Positions 55,831 to 64,000 of a DNA stretch of 64,000 nucleotides are shown piece by piece. The stretch is from contig QFXH01000002.1 in NCBI GenBank assembly GCA_003402345.1, positions 186,001 through 250,000 of the forward strand. Direction: 5' to 3'. The notes under the pieces are model-generated. The model was not told where the DNA came from. It saw nothing but the letters and a program-made list of their open reading frames with translations, and did not search any database. Both the position numbers and the translations under genes were made by a program. The number at the start of each line of letters is the position of its first letter. The stretch's first letter is position 1. Source of the stretch: Candidatus Nitrotoga sp. MKT (lineage in GTDB: Bacteria; Pseudomonadota; Gammaproteobacteria; Burkholderiales; Gallionellaceae).

Positions 55831-56526
55831 ATGCGCTCACGCCACATAGAACGGCACCTTACTGGACAAATCGGCTGGCTCCGCCCCGCAGTATTGGGCG
55901 CGAACGACGGTATCGTTTCCACAGCAAGCTTGATACTGGGTGTTGCAGCTGCACATGCAACCCACGGCAACATATTACTTGCGGGCATTGCCGGTCTTGT
56001 CGCAGGTGCCATGTCAATGGCTGCAGGCGAGTACGTGTCCGTCCAATCACAGGCAGATTCCGAACAGGCAGACATCGAACGTGAACGAAAAGAACTTGAG
56101 ACAGATGATCCTGGCGAGCGCAAAGAGCTGGTAGCAATCTATGTCGGCCGCGGCCTTGATCCTGCGCTTGCAAAGCAGGTAGCCGATCAACTCATGGCGC
56201 ATGATGCGCTTGGTGCGCACACTCGCGACGAACTTGGGATATCTGAAACGCTTAATGCGCGTCCGCTTCAAGCTACTTTTGCTTCAGCAACCAGCTTCGC
56301 TGTTGGAGCAGCCATGCCTCTTATAGTCACAGTATTTGCTCCAGAAGAAAATCTGATTGCCTTTATCTCAGTTACCTCACTTGTGTTCCTTGCACTTCTG
56401 GGGGGCTTAGCGGCGCACAGCGGTGGCGCGCGAGTGGCTGTAGGTGCAATGCGCGTCACCTTTTGGGGGGCTCTCGCCATGGGGTTGACCGCTGTCGTTG
56501 GGGCACTATTTGGAACAACTGTATAA
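55831..56526 (+). CDS. VIT1/CCC1-family iron/manganese transporter
   Basis: 231 residues. Motifs: RPAVLGANDGIVSTASLILGVAAA in the first helix and AGAMSMAAGEYVSVQSQADSEQADIERERKELE leading to the metal-binding cytosolic helix. C-terminal helices end at GALFGTTV. The family exports or sequesters Fe(II)/Mn(II). No iron-box was identified upstream. Confidence 0.93.
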   Translation: MRSRHIERHLTGQIGWLRPAVLGANDGIVSTASLILGVAAAHATHGNILLAGIAGLVAGAMSMAAGEYVSVQSQADSEQADIERERKELETDDPGERKELVAIYVGRGLDPALAKQVADQLMAHDALGAHTRDELGISETLNARPLQATFASATSFAVGAAMPLIVTVFAPEENLIAFISVTSLVFLALLGGLAAHSGGARVAVGAMRVTFWGALAMGLTAVVGALFGTTV

Positions 56527-56744
56527 ACTAAGGTTTTTTATTGGAAACACAAGTTACGTGTAATACCGACGAAGACAATAAGTTGATCTAATCAAATGAG
56601 TTAACAAAAACAGATACAGCCGTTTTGATAAATTTAAGCGCTATTCAGTCATAGACATCAGACTGGTTTATTTTTATTCCGCAATCAATACAGCAATAAG
56701 TCCACTTTAGTGGAATCGTTAATGCCACACAGCCTGCATAAAAT

Positions 56745-57065
56745 TTATGGCGTTGAAATGAATGGGGTATACATCTCTGGAATCGAATTACCTTGATTTG
56801 AATTTGCTGGATTAGATAAAGTGTGGGGACTAATAGGCGGAGTAGCAAATTGTGGGGATGAAAGTAGGCCCGGTGTGATATTTGAAGTAGACAGCAAGCC
56901 TGGTGTGATATTTTGAGTAGACAGCAATTTTGTTGTGATATTCGGAGTGGACAGCAATCTCGATGTGGCACTCGGCGTAGCAGTCTGCGGAATATTTCGT
57001 GCCGAGGCTGGAACTGAAATTGAAACAGCAATTATGCTGAGTAAAGCCAATATTATTCTGTACAT
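56745..57065 (-). CDS. Small exported protein with 10-residue tandem repeats
   Basis: 106 residues from the ATG at 57065, 7 bases after AGGAGG; an ATG two codons upstream is too close to the Shine-Dalgarno. Signal peptide of about 22 residues (SIIAVSISVPASA). Residues 28-70 contain 'LLSTxNITPG'-type repeats, then a Pro/Ser/Asn-rich tail. No Cys. Secreted or outer-surface repeat protein of unknown function. Confidence 0.65.
   Translation of the reverse strand: MYRIILALLSIIAVSISVPASARNIPQTATPSATSRLLSTPNITTKLLSTQNITPGLLSTSNITPGLLSSPQFATPPISPHTLSNPANSNQGNSIPEMYTPFISTP
56873..56962 (-). repeat. Three 30-bp tandem repeats in the exported protein gene
   Basis: Units 56873-56902, 56903-56932 and 56933-56962 share GTGTGATATT..GTAGACAGCAA on the plus strand. 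Degenerate copies flank them. Each encodes a 10-residue NIT-x-x-LLST-x unit in frame. Confidence 0.8.
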
Positions 57066-57443
57066 TGACATTCCTCCTAAAGTAACTCCCCTAACCCAAG
57101 ACGACAATTTATTTAGCGAAAGGGGCAGTATCTACATTACATGCAGCGAACCGGCGCTACCCCGTTACTATCTTTACTCCTAAGTAAACTTTCTGTTCCA
57201 CCACAAAATTCTGCCGTAGCCGCATTAGCAAATTTCTACCAGAAACTTAATTGTACTGTTGACCTGTAGGTAAATGCTAACACTATATACCCCTCAGCAA
57301 AGGTGCCGCATACCTTATGGACATCTGCTGCACAAGCATTAGCAGACAGCGTAGTAGATTCTAAAGCAATCAACGGCGACTGAAGCGATACAAAATTCAA
57401 GGCCAAAATGCTACCCTCCGTATAAGCCTGCATTAATTCCGAT
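57066..57443. other. Intergenic region downstream of the copper ATPase
   Basis: 378 bases. It contains the promoter of the small exported repeat protein and the 3' flank of copA. A leftward 65-residue frame (57236-57433) lacks a ribosome-binding site and is not called. No T-tailed hairpin found. Confidence 0.35.
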
Positions 57444-59852
57444 TTACAGCTTCACCCGGCTCAGCCTCAGCGCGTTACTGATCACCGACACCGAACTGAA
57501 GCTCATTGCAGCTGCGGCAATCATCGGCGAGAGCAGCACGCCAAAAAATGGATACAGCAGCCCAGCCGCGACCGGCACACCCAACATATTATAGGCAAAG
57601 GCGAATAACAGGTTTTGCCGGATGTTACGCATCGTCGCCTGACTCAAACGACGCGCGCGGACGATGCCGTTTAGATCGCCTTTAATCAAGGTCACTCCGG
57701 CGCTTTGCATGGCCACATCAGTCCCCGTTCCCATCGCGATGCCCACCTGCGCTTGTGCCAGTGCCGGCGCATCGTTAATGCCGTCTCCCGCCATCGCCAC
57801 GATTCGTCCTGCGGCTTGCAGTTGTTTCACGATCTCGGCTTTTTGTTCCGGGAGCACTTCGGCCACTACGCGTTTAATCCCCAGCTTGCGTGCGACCACA
57901 TCTGCGGTGGCACGACTATCGCCAGTGAGCATGACCAGCTCCAATCCGGCAGCTTGTAAGGCCTGCACCGCTTCCAATGTGGATTCCTTGATCGGATCGG
58001 CCACGCCGATCAAACCTGCAGGCTTGTCATCCACGGCCACGAACATCACGGTCTGCCCCTCTGCGCGCAGCGCATCGGCACGTTCGAGCAGCGCAGCCAT
58101 CTCTGTACCCGACTCGACAAATAATTTCTCATTACCGATCGCGACTTTGCGGCCAGCCACCAGACCAGTAATGCCTTTGCCACTGACGGATTGAAAATCT
58201 TTGACCTCGTCCAGTGTCAGATTACGTTGCTCTGCCCCCCTGATGATAGCTGCCGCCAGCGGATGTTCACTGGCGCGCTCAAGACTGGCGCCCAGTTGCA
58301 AAATGTCATTATCCAGAAATCCTTCCAGCGCCACGATCGAAGTCAGTTTCGGTTTGCCTTCGGTCAACGTGCCGGTCTTGTCGGTCACCAGCGTATTCAC
58401 TTTTTCCATGATCTCCAGCGCTTCAGCATTCTTGATCAGCACACCTGCGGTTGCGCCGCGCCCAGTTCCCACCATAATCGAGATTGGCGTCGCCAGACCC
58501 AGCGCACAGGGACAGGCAATGATCAACACCGATACCGCTGCCACGATGGCATGGGCGAACCTCGGTTCAGGCCCCCAGAGCATCCATACGCCAAATGCCA
58601 GTAACGCGACGAGCATCACGATTGGCACGAAATAACCTGACACCGTATCGGCCAGCCGCTGTATCGGTGCGCGGCTGCGTTGCGCTTCGCTGACCATATG
58701 GATAATTTGCGCGAGTAAGGTATCAGCGCCAACCTTCTCCGCGCGCATCAACAGCCCGCCGGTGCCATTCAGCGTGGCGCCGATCAAGCGCTCTCCTTGC
58801 TGTTTTTCAACCGGTATTGGTTCACCGGTTACCATGGATTCATCTATCGAACTGCTGCCCTCCACGACCTGCCCATCAACTGGGATTTTTTCGCCGGGAC
58901 GCACGCGCAACACATCCCCGGCCTGTACCTGTCCCAGCGGAATATCTTCTTCTTTGCCATCGCTGCGCACGATGCGCGCGATCTTGGGTGCCAGGCCCAG
59001 CAACAGTTTGATCGCGGTGTTGGTGCGGCTGCGCGCTTTCAGCTCCAGTACCTGTCCCAATAAAACCAGAACGGTGATTATCGCAGCGGCTTCGAAATAA
59101 ATCGGCAGCGTGCCATCTTCGCGGCGCAACATCGCCGGAAAAATATCCGGCAAGAAAGTACCGATTACGCTGTAAGACCAGGCCACACTGACCCCCAGAG
59201 AAATCAACGTGAACATGTTCAAATGCCGATTGGCCAATGACGCCCAGCCGCGCTGAAAGAACGGCCAGCCGCCCCACAATACGACCGGGGTCGCCAACAA
59301 AAACTCGACTAGTTGCAAATGCGTAAACGAGATCATTTGCGGCGAAAAACCCATCCACATATCAGCGGCCATCGCCATCACAAACACTGGCACGGCCAAT
59401 ACCGTGCTGATCCAGAAACGGCGCGTCATATCGTCCAACTCCGGATTCTCTTCTTTGGCAGCCACAGTCCTTAACTCCAGCGCCATGCCGCAAATCGGAC
59501 AATCGCCGGGTTCGCTACGCACAATCTGCGGATGCATTGGGCAAACGTATTCGATGACATCGGGTTTGTCCGACAAGGTATCCACCGGCTCCAGCGCCAT
59601 GCCACATTTCGGACACAAACCGGGTGTAGCCTGATGCACCTCAGGATGCATTGGACAGGTATAACCTCCAGCAGATGGCGTTACAATTGCGGGAACCGGC
59701 ATGACCGGATTAAGGTATTTATCAGGATCTGCCGAAAACTTTTCCACGCAGTGTTGTGAACAAAAATAATAGCGCTTACCCGTATATTCCAAGCTGCGCC
59801 CCGACTCACTGTCAACTTTCATACCGCATACAGGATCTATAGCTGTGCCCAT
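57444..59852 (-). CDS. copA: Copper-translocating P1B-type ATPase with YHS and two CPMHP metal-binding domains
   Basis: Exports Cu(I) (or similar soft metal), 802 residues. N-terminus: a YHS domain (DPVCGMKVD...FCSQHC, residues 7-45), then two heavy-metal-binding modules ([15 protein letters not shown] and [15 protein letters not shown]) in place of CxxC HMA domains. Core: [10 protein letters not shown] (TM6 metal site), [11 protein letters not shown] (phosphorylation Asp), SEHPLAAAI (HP motif) and [10 protein letters not shown]. Single gene; no CueR box recognised upstream. Confidence 0.93.
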   Translation of the reverse strand: MGTAIDPVCGMKVDSESGRSLEYTGKRYYFCSQHCVEKFSADPDKYLNPVMPVPAIVTPSAGGYTCPMHPEVHQATPGLCPKCGMALEPVDTLSDKPDVIEYVCPMHPQIVRSEPGDCPICGMALELRTVAAKEENPELDDMTRRFWISTVLAVPVFVMAMAADMWMGFSPQMISFTHLQLVEFLLATPVVLWGGWPFFQRGWASLANRHLNMFTLISLGVSVAWSYSVIGTFLPDIFPAMLRREDGTLPIYFEAAAIITVLVLLGQVLELKARSRTNTAIKLLLGLAPKIARIVRSDGKEEDIPLGQVQAGDVLRVRPGEKIPVDGQVVEGSSSIDESMVTGEPIPVEKQQGERLIGATLNGTGGLLMRAEKVGADTLLAQIIHMVSEAQRSRAPIQRLADTVSGYFVPIVMLVALLAFGVWMLWGPEPRFAHAIVAAVSVLIIACPCALGLATPISIMVGTGRGATAGVLIKNAEALEIMEKVNTLVTDKTGTLTEGKPKLTSIVALEGFLDNDILQLGASLERASEHPLAAAIIRGAEQRNLTLDEVKDFQSVSGKGITGLVAGRKVAIGNEKLFVESGTEMAALLERADALRAEGQTVMFVAVDDKPAGLIGVADPIKESTLEAVQALQAAGLELVMLTGDSRATADVVARKLGIKRVVAEVLPEQKAEIVKQLQAAGRIVAMAGDGINDAPALAQAQVGIAMGTGTDVAMQSAGVTLIKGDLNGIVRARRLSQATMRNIRQNLLFAFAYNMLGVPVAAGLLYPFFGVLLSPMIAAAAMSFSSVSVISNALRLSRVKL

Positions 59853-60000
59853 GGTCTGTTCTTTTCAATTACGTTCATCGAAATTCACTAAGCGGAAAGC
59901 ATCGGCATAACTTGCCCGAATATGCTGTTTGCCATAGCAGGCCAAGCGCCATGCTAAAGTAAACAACTTTTTTGCATGATGTAACAACTTGAATACAATA

Positions 60001-60792
<792 letters not shown>

Positions 60793-60873
60793 AATTGCGG
60801 CGTATTAAATGCCTCAAGTTTGTTATTTCCGCTTTTCCAGAAATAACACCATAAATAATTTTCAGGAGCATTC

Positions 60874-61569
60874 ATGAACAATGCGCGCGAAGCTCGCCAA
60901 ATGTTACGCGCTCATCGCTACGGCGCGCTATGCACGCTGTCTAAAAAATTTGATGGCCATCCATTTGGCTCTATCACGCCCTACCTGGTTGACCATGATG
61001 GCAACCTACTCATTCTGATTAGCACATTGGCGGAACATACCAAAAACATTCAGCATGACCCACGGGTGAGCCTGATAACGCATAATCAAGAAAATCCACA
61101 AATTCAGACACAAGGACGCATCACCGTGGTAGGCACAGCGCAAATCATTATGGATAAAGATAAAACTGGCAGACGCTATTTGCGCTACTTTCCAGAAGCG
61201 CAAAGCTACTTTGACATGCATGATTTTTCGTTCTACCGCATCATGCCGCAGTCATTACGCTATATCGGTGGCTTTGGCAAAATCCATTGGGTCGAGGCGG
61301 ATAGCTATTTAGTGCCTGCCTATCCGTTAATCCCGCAAGAAAATGATGTCATTTCGCACATGAACACGGATCATCGCAAAACAATGTGCCGCTACTGTCA
61401 ACACTTCCATAAAATCGAAGTGCTGCATGTAGAAATGTTAGGCATCGACTGCGATGGTTTTGATGTGCGCGCCGATGAAAAAATATTGCGTTTTGATTTC
61501 CCTGAAATGGTGCTTGATGCACAACAGGCTCGCCATGCTTTAGTTGCAATGTCACGAGGAATTGGATAA
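60874..61569 (+). CDS. HugZ-like heme utilisation/PNPOx-fold protein with DUF2470
   Basis: 231 residues: an N-terminal pyridoxamine-phosphate-oxidase-like split barrel (REARQMLRAHRYGALCTLSKKFDGHPFGS), then a C-terminal DUF2470 domain (VISHMNTDHRKTM...). This layout matches HugZ-type proteins that bind or degrade heme. Good Shine-Dalgarno CAGGAG before the ATG. Confidence 0.82.
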   Translation: MNNAREARQMLRAHRYGALCTLSKKFDGHPFGSITPYLVDHDGNLLILISTLAEHTKNIQHDPRVSLITHNQENPQIQTQGRITVVGTAQIIMDKDKTGRRYLRYFPEAQSYFDMHDFSFYRIMPQSLRYIGGFGKIHWVEADSYLVPAYPLIPQENDVISHMNTDHRKTMCRYCQHFHKIEVLHVEMLGIDCDGFDVRADEKILRFDFPEMVLDAQQARHALVAMSRGIG

Positions 61570-61758
61570 ATATCTACAATTAGCTAATCGATAAATGGAT
61601 GTCCACAATTTAAATTTCAAATTGAGTATTTACGATCATTCCAAGTAATATGAATTTTTATTCTAAATGCCTAAGTTCATGATGGCATAGATGAATGTAT
61701 TGCGTTATCTTCATCAAAAAAATCATATACAACCTGTAACTTTAATATAAGTATTTTA

Positions 61759-62565
61759 ATGACTGTGCCATCCGCAAAAATTGGTAGTTTTAGTGCCCCC
61801 TTGTCACTCAATTTTGATGGCGGCGGGGTTTCCGCACGTAGACTTGAATTATTGGCTGCGATCGGCCAAGAAAACTCGATTAATGGTGCCGCAAAAGCTG
61901 TCGGAATGACCTACAAGGGTGCTTGGGAAGCAGTTGAAGCCATGAACAATCTCGCTGGTGTACCTTTGGTAACGGCTTGGCAAGGAGGCCGGGGTGGAGG
62001 CAGAGCCGAGCTAACTGAGGTGGGACAGCGTTTGGTAGGGGAGATGCGGCGCATTACTGCTTTACAAGCCCAATTTTTTGCGGCACTTGATGAAAATATG
62101 ATTCTGGGTGATAGCTTCCAACTTCTGAAAAGGATTGAAGTAAGAACGAGTGCGCGGAATGCTTTCACGGGAATTGTTGAAAGCGTACGAAACAGCGTGG
62201 TAGATGCAGAGGTGACACTAAGACTTGCCAGCGGTGAAGCCCTATACGCCATTATTACCCAGAATAGTGTACGCTCGCTTGATATTGTGCCGGGCAAGGT
62301 CGTGTATGCTTTAATTAAAGCATCCTGGGTACTTCTGACTCCGGCAGACGAGAACATAAAAACATCAGCGCGTAACCGATTGTGTGGGGTGGTAAGCCAC
62401 ATTGAGGCAGGTCTAATAAATTCTGAGGTGCTGCTTGACTTGGGTAACAGCATGACCCTTGCTGCAATTATCACCAATGAGTCGCACAAAATACTTGGGC
62501 TTACTATTGGCAGCCGTGCATGCGCCTTAATCAAGGCGTCCCACATTATTATTGGCGTCGACTAA
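61759..62565 (+). CDS. modE: Molybdate-responsive regulator ModE
   Basis: 268 residues. N-terminal winged helix (RRLELLAAIGQENSINGAAKAVGMTYKGAWEAVEAMN), GGRGGGRAELTEVGQRL, then two Mop domains (TSARNAFTG and TSARNRLCG, about residues 133-200 and 204-268) that bind molybdate. No modABC transporter is adjacent. The stop TAA lies at the start of TAAAGGGCATCGCTAAAA, a likely element end. Confidence 0.93.
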   Translation: MTVPSAKIGSFSAPLSLNFDGGGVSARRLELLAAIGQENSINGAAKAVGMTYKGAWEAVEAMNNLAGVPLVTAWQGGRGGGRAELTEVGQRLVGEMRRITALQAQFFAALDENMILGDSFQLLKRIEVRTSARNAFTGIVESVRNSVVDAEVTLRLASGEALYAIITQNSVRSLDIVPGKVVYALIKASWVLLTPADENIKTSARNRLCGVVSHIEAGLINSEVLLDLGNSMTLAAIITNESHKILGLTIGSRACALIKASHIIIGVD

Positions 62566-62585
62566 AGGGCATCGCTAAAAAACTC
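62563..62585 (+). repeat. Half copy of the dispersed element end overlapping the modE stop codon
   Basis: TAAAGGGCATCGCTAAAAAA resembles the left TIR of the element at 25049. As with glnD, its first three bases form the stop codon of the preceding gene. Confidence 0.45.
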
Positions 62586-62756
62586 ACCACCCATCGCCGC
62601 CCGAGACACCATTACGACCCACTTGAAATAACACACTCCATCACCCTTCTCCACAATCGTTCCATCTTTCAAGATCTACACGTAAAACTACGCCGCTTGA
62701 AGCTATTTAATAAGCAAATCCACAGACAAAGTTCATTACAGCCGCTAATAATTCGT

Positions 62757-63494
62757 CTAAACAAAATCTCCCCACAAAGTTTGCAAAGTGGCGATACCCG
62801 CCATAGCAGCCGTCTCAGTACGTAACAAGCGTGCGCCTAAACGGATAGCAATAAAACCAGCTTGCCGGGCAAGCTGGTTTTCATCCACGCTGAAACCCCC
62901 TTCCGGCCCAATCAGCAGGGTCACTTTCCCTTGCGGTTTTGGCTGCTCATGCAATGTTGTCATGGCTTCCGGCAACAGGATAAATTTGCTGCCCGGCGCA
63001 TCGCATATAGTGGCAATCCATGAGCTGAATTCCAGCGGGGCATGAACCTTAGGCAACATATTTCTGCCACATTGTTCACATGCCGCAATGGTGATGCCAT
63101 GCCAATGTTGGGTGCGTTTTTCAGCGCGTTCCCCAGTTAGCTTTACCATGCTACGTTGAGTCTGTACCGGCTGTATTTCGGAAGCACCGAGTTCAGTGGC
63201 TTTTTGTATTACCCAGTCCATTTTTTCGCTACTACACAACGCCTGCGCGAGTACGATATTTAATGGCGACTCGCGGTTAACCGTACAGACTTGCAGTTTC
63301 TCCAGCACCACTCTTTTGCCTTCGATTTCGCAGATGTGGCCATGCAGTTCATTGCCTATACCATCAAATACCCGAACTTCATCATTAACGCGCAGGCGCA
63401 AAACTCGACTGGCGTGGTGTGCGGCAGCTTGTGGCAGCTCAAATTTGGTGCTCGCATGCAGCGGCGGAGGGCAATAGAAACGTGGGGTAGTCAT
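62757..63494 (-). CDS. rsmE: 16S rRNA (uracil1498-N3)-methyltransferase RsmE
   Basis: SPOUT-fold methyltransferase of 245 residues from the ATG at 63494 (MTTPRFYCPPPL); a frame extension to 63539 is not needed. Motifs: ALCSSEKMDWVIQKATELGASEIQPVQTQRS and LLIGPEGGFS plus the C-terminal LGARLLRTETAA knot. Confidence 0.94.
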   Translation of the reverse strand: MTTPRFYCPPPLHASTKFELPQAAAHHASRVLRLRVNDEVRVFDGIGNELHGHICEIEGKRVVLEKLQVCTVNRESPLNIVLAQALCSSEKMDWVIQKATELGASEIQPVQTQRSMVKLTGERAEKRTQHWHGITIAACEQCGRNMLPKVHAPLEFSSWIATICDAPGSKFILLPEAMTTLHEQPKPQGKVTLLIGPEGGFSVDENQLARQAGFIAIRLGARLLRTETAAMAGIATLQTLWGDFV

Positions 63495-63613
63495 TGATCG
63501 ATCAGGTATAAATGGTCTGCATGATAATATAACGGCCATCTGTAAAAACTCAAATTCAAGTTAAGCGGGGTATTTCAGTTAACCCCACGCCAAATACTCA
63601 AACAACATTTCAA

Positions 63614-64000
63614 ATGAAAAAAATCGGCCGTAATGATCCTTGTCCTTGTGGCAGCGGTAAAAAACATAAGCATTGCTGCCAACCAAACGGCGATGTTTCT
63701 ATGGCAAAAACGCGCTCTTCAGATTTATCAATTCTCCAAGCCATCCAGATCGCACGGGAGCACCATCAAGCGGGACGTTTACCTCAAGCAGAAGCTATTT
63801 ATCAACAAATACTCCAGGTAGAGCCAAACCATCCAGATGCGCTGCATTTATTAGGTTTAATAGCCCGTCAAGGGGGAAAGAACGGAATTGCTGTTGAACT
63901 TATAGGCAAAGCTATCCGCATAAATCCATCTAATCCAATTTATTACATTAATTTGGGGAATGCGCTCAAAGATCAAGGCCAACTGGAAGAAGCCATCCTC
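63614..64000 (+). CDS. SEC-C motif and TPR-repeat protein, 3' end outside window
   Basis: Translated from the ATG at 63614; open to the last base (129 codons). It begins with a SEC-C zinc motif ([19 protein letters not shown], Cys and His ligands), then TPR repeats starting near residue 40 ([27 protein letters not shown], then [14 protein letters not shown]). Similar architectures precede O-GlcNAc-transferase-like or sulfotransferase domains, but that part is not visible. Confidence 0.85.
   Translation, partial: MKKIGRNDPCPCGSGKKHKHCCQPNGDVSMAKTRSSDLSILQAIQIAREHHQAGRLPQAEAIYQQILQVEPNHPDALHLLGLIARQGGKNGIAVELIGKAIRINPSNPIYYINLGNALKDQGQLEEAIL

Noticed and set aside
57236-57433. A 65-residue leftward frame downstream of copA
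   Set aside because: No ribosome-binding site and no recognisable domain; its signal-like stretch is not convincing.

Overview
This window reads as chromosomal DNA of a Betaproteobacterium, most likely of the Nitrosomonadales (Gallionella / Nitrosomonas / Nitrotoga type). The assignment is an inference from gene content and order, not from a marker-gene comparison. The supporting blocks are ftsK-lolA, map-glnD, hda-HAD-(ABC)-pcnB-folK-dNK-panB-panC-panD, purM-purN-DUF3108-DUF3108, degS-like next to a NIF3 gene, and surE-pcm-nlpD. An inorganic-carbon uptake operon with many antiporter subunits suggests an autotrophic lifestyle. Coding density is high. I see no rRNA, tRNA, CRISPR array or intact insertion sequence.

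Layout. 1-803 is the 5' part of rarA, reading leftward off the window. 982-10412 is a tightly packed five-gene leftward operon: one NuoM-like protein, a long DabA (DUF2309) and a NuoL-like protein, followed by two more NuoM-like proteins. A beta-carbonic anhydrase is divergently transcribed at 10593-11264. This block separates lolA and ftsK (11297-14257) from rarA, which are neighbours in Escherichia coli, so it looks inserted. Then come bioD, a CsgG-like lipoprotein, an unknown membrane-protein pair, typA (all leftward), rhlE, map and glnD (rightward). 25311-27912 holds small stress-type envelope genes: two glycine-zipper lipoproteins, another small lipoprotein, an M48 lipoprotein peptidase and a DUF883 protein. 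28255-29393 looks like a single integron-type gene cassette. It carries a protein with an N-terminal nucleoside-deoxyribosyltransferase/TIR-like domain and ends in an attC-like site.

29626-37613 is a leftward housekeeping block: hda, a HAD phosphatase, a FecCD/BtuCD-type importer pair, pcnB, folK, a deoxynucleoside kinase and the pantothenate genes panB, panC and panD. Divergently, purM, purN and two DUF3108 proteins are followed by rsmB and a MarC protein. A DegS/MucD-like protease, a NIF3 protein, spoT, hslR, rimO and a ZIP transporter come next. surE, pcm, nlpD and a radical SAM gene are then chained by 4-base overlaps. The right end has a VIT-type iron/manganese transporter, a small exported repeat protein, a copper P-type ATPase, wrbA, a HugZ-like protein, modE, rsmE and the start of a SEC-C/TPR protein that runs off the window.

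The strongest unexplained structures are four. (1) The DabA operon has four antiporter-like subunits, one of which has lost several expected proton-channel residues. (2) The attC-like cassette carries a candidate defence-type effector. (3) A family of about 150-bp MITE-like palindromic elements has ends that supply the stop codons of glnD and probably modE. (4) An 18-bp perfect inverted repeat lies between hda and purM.
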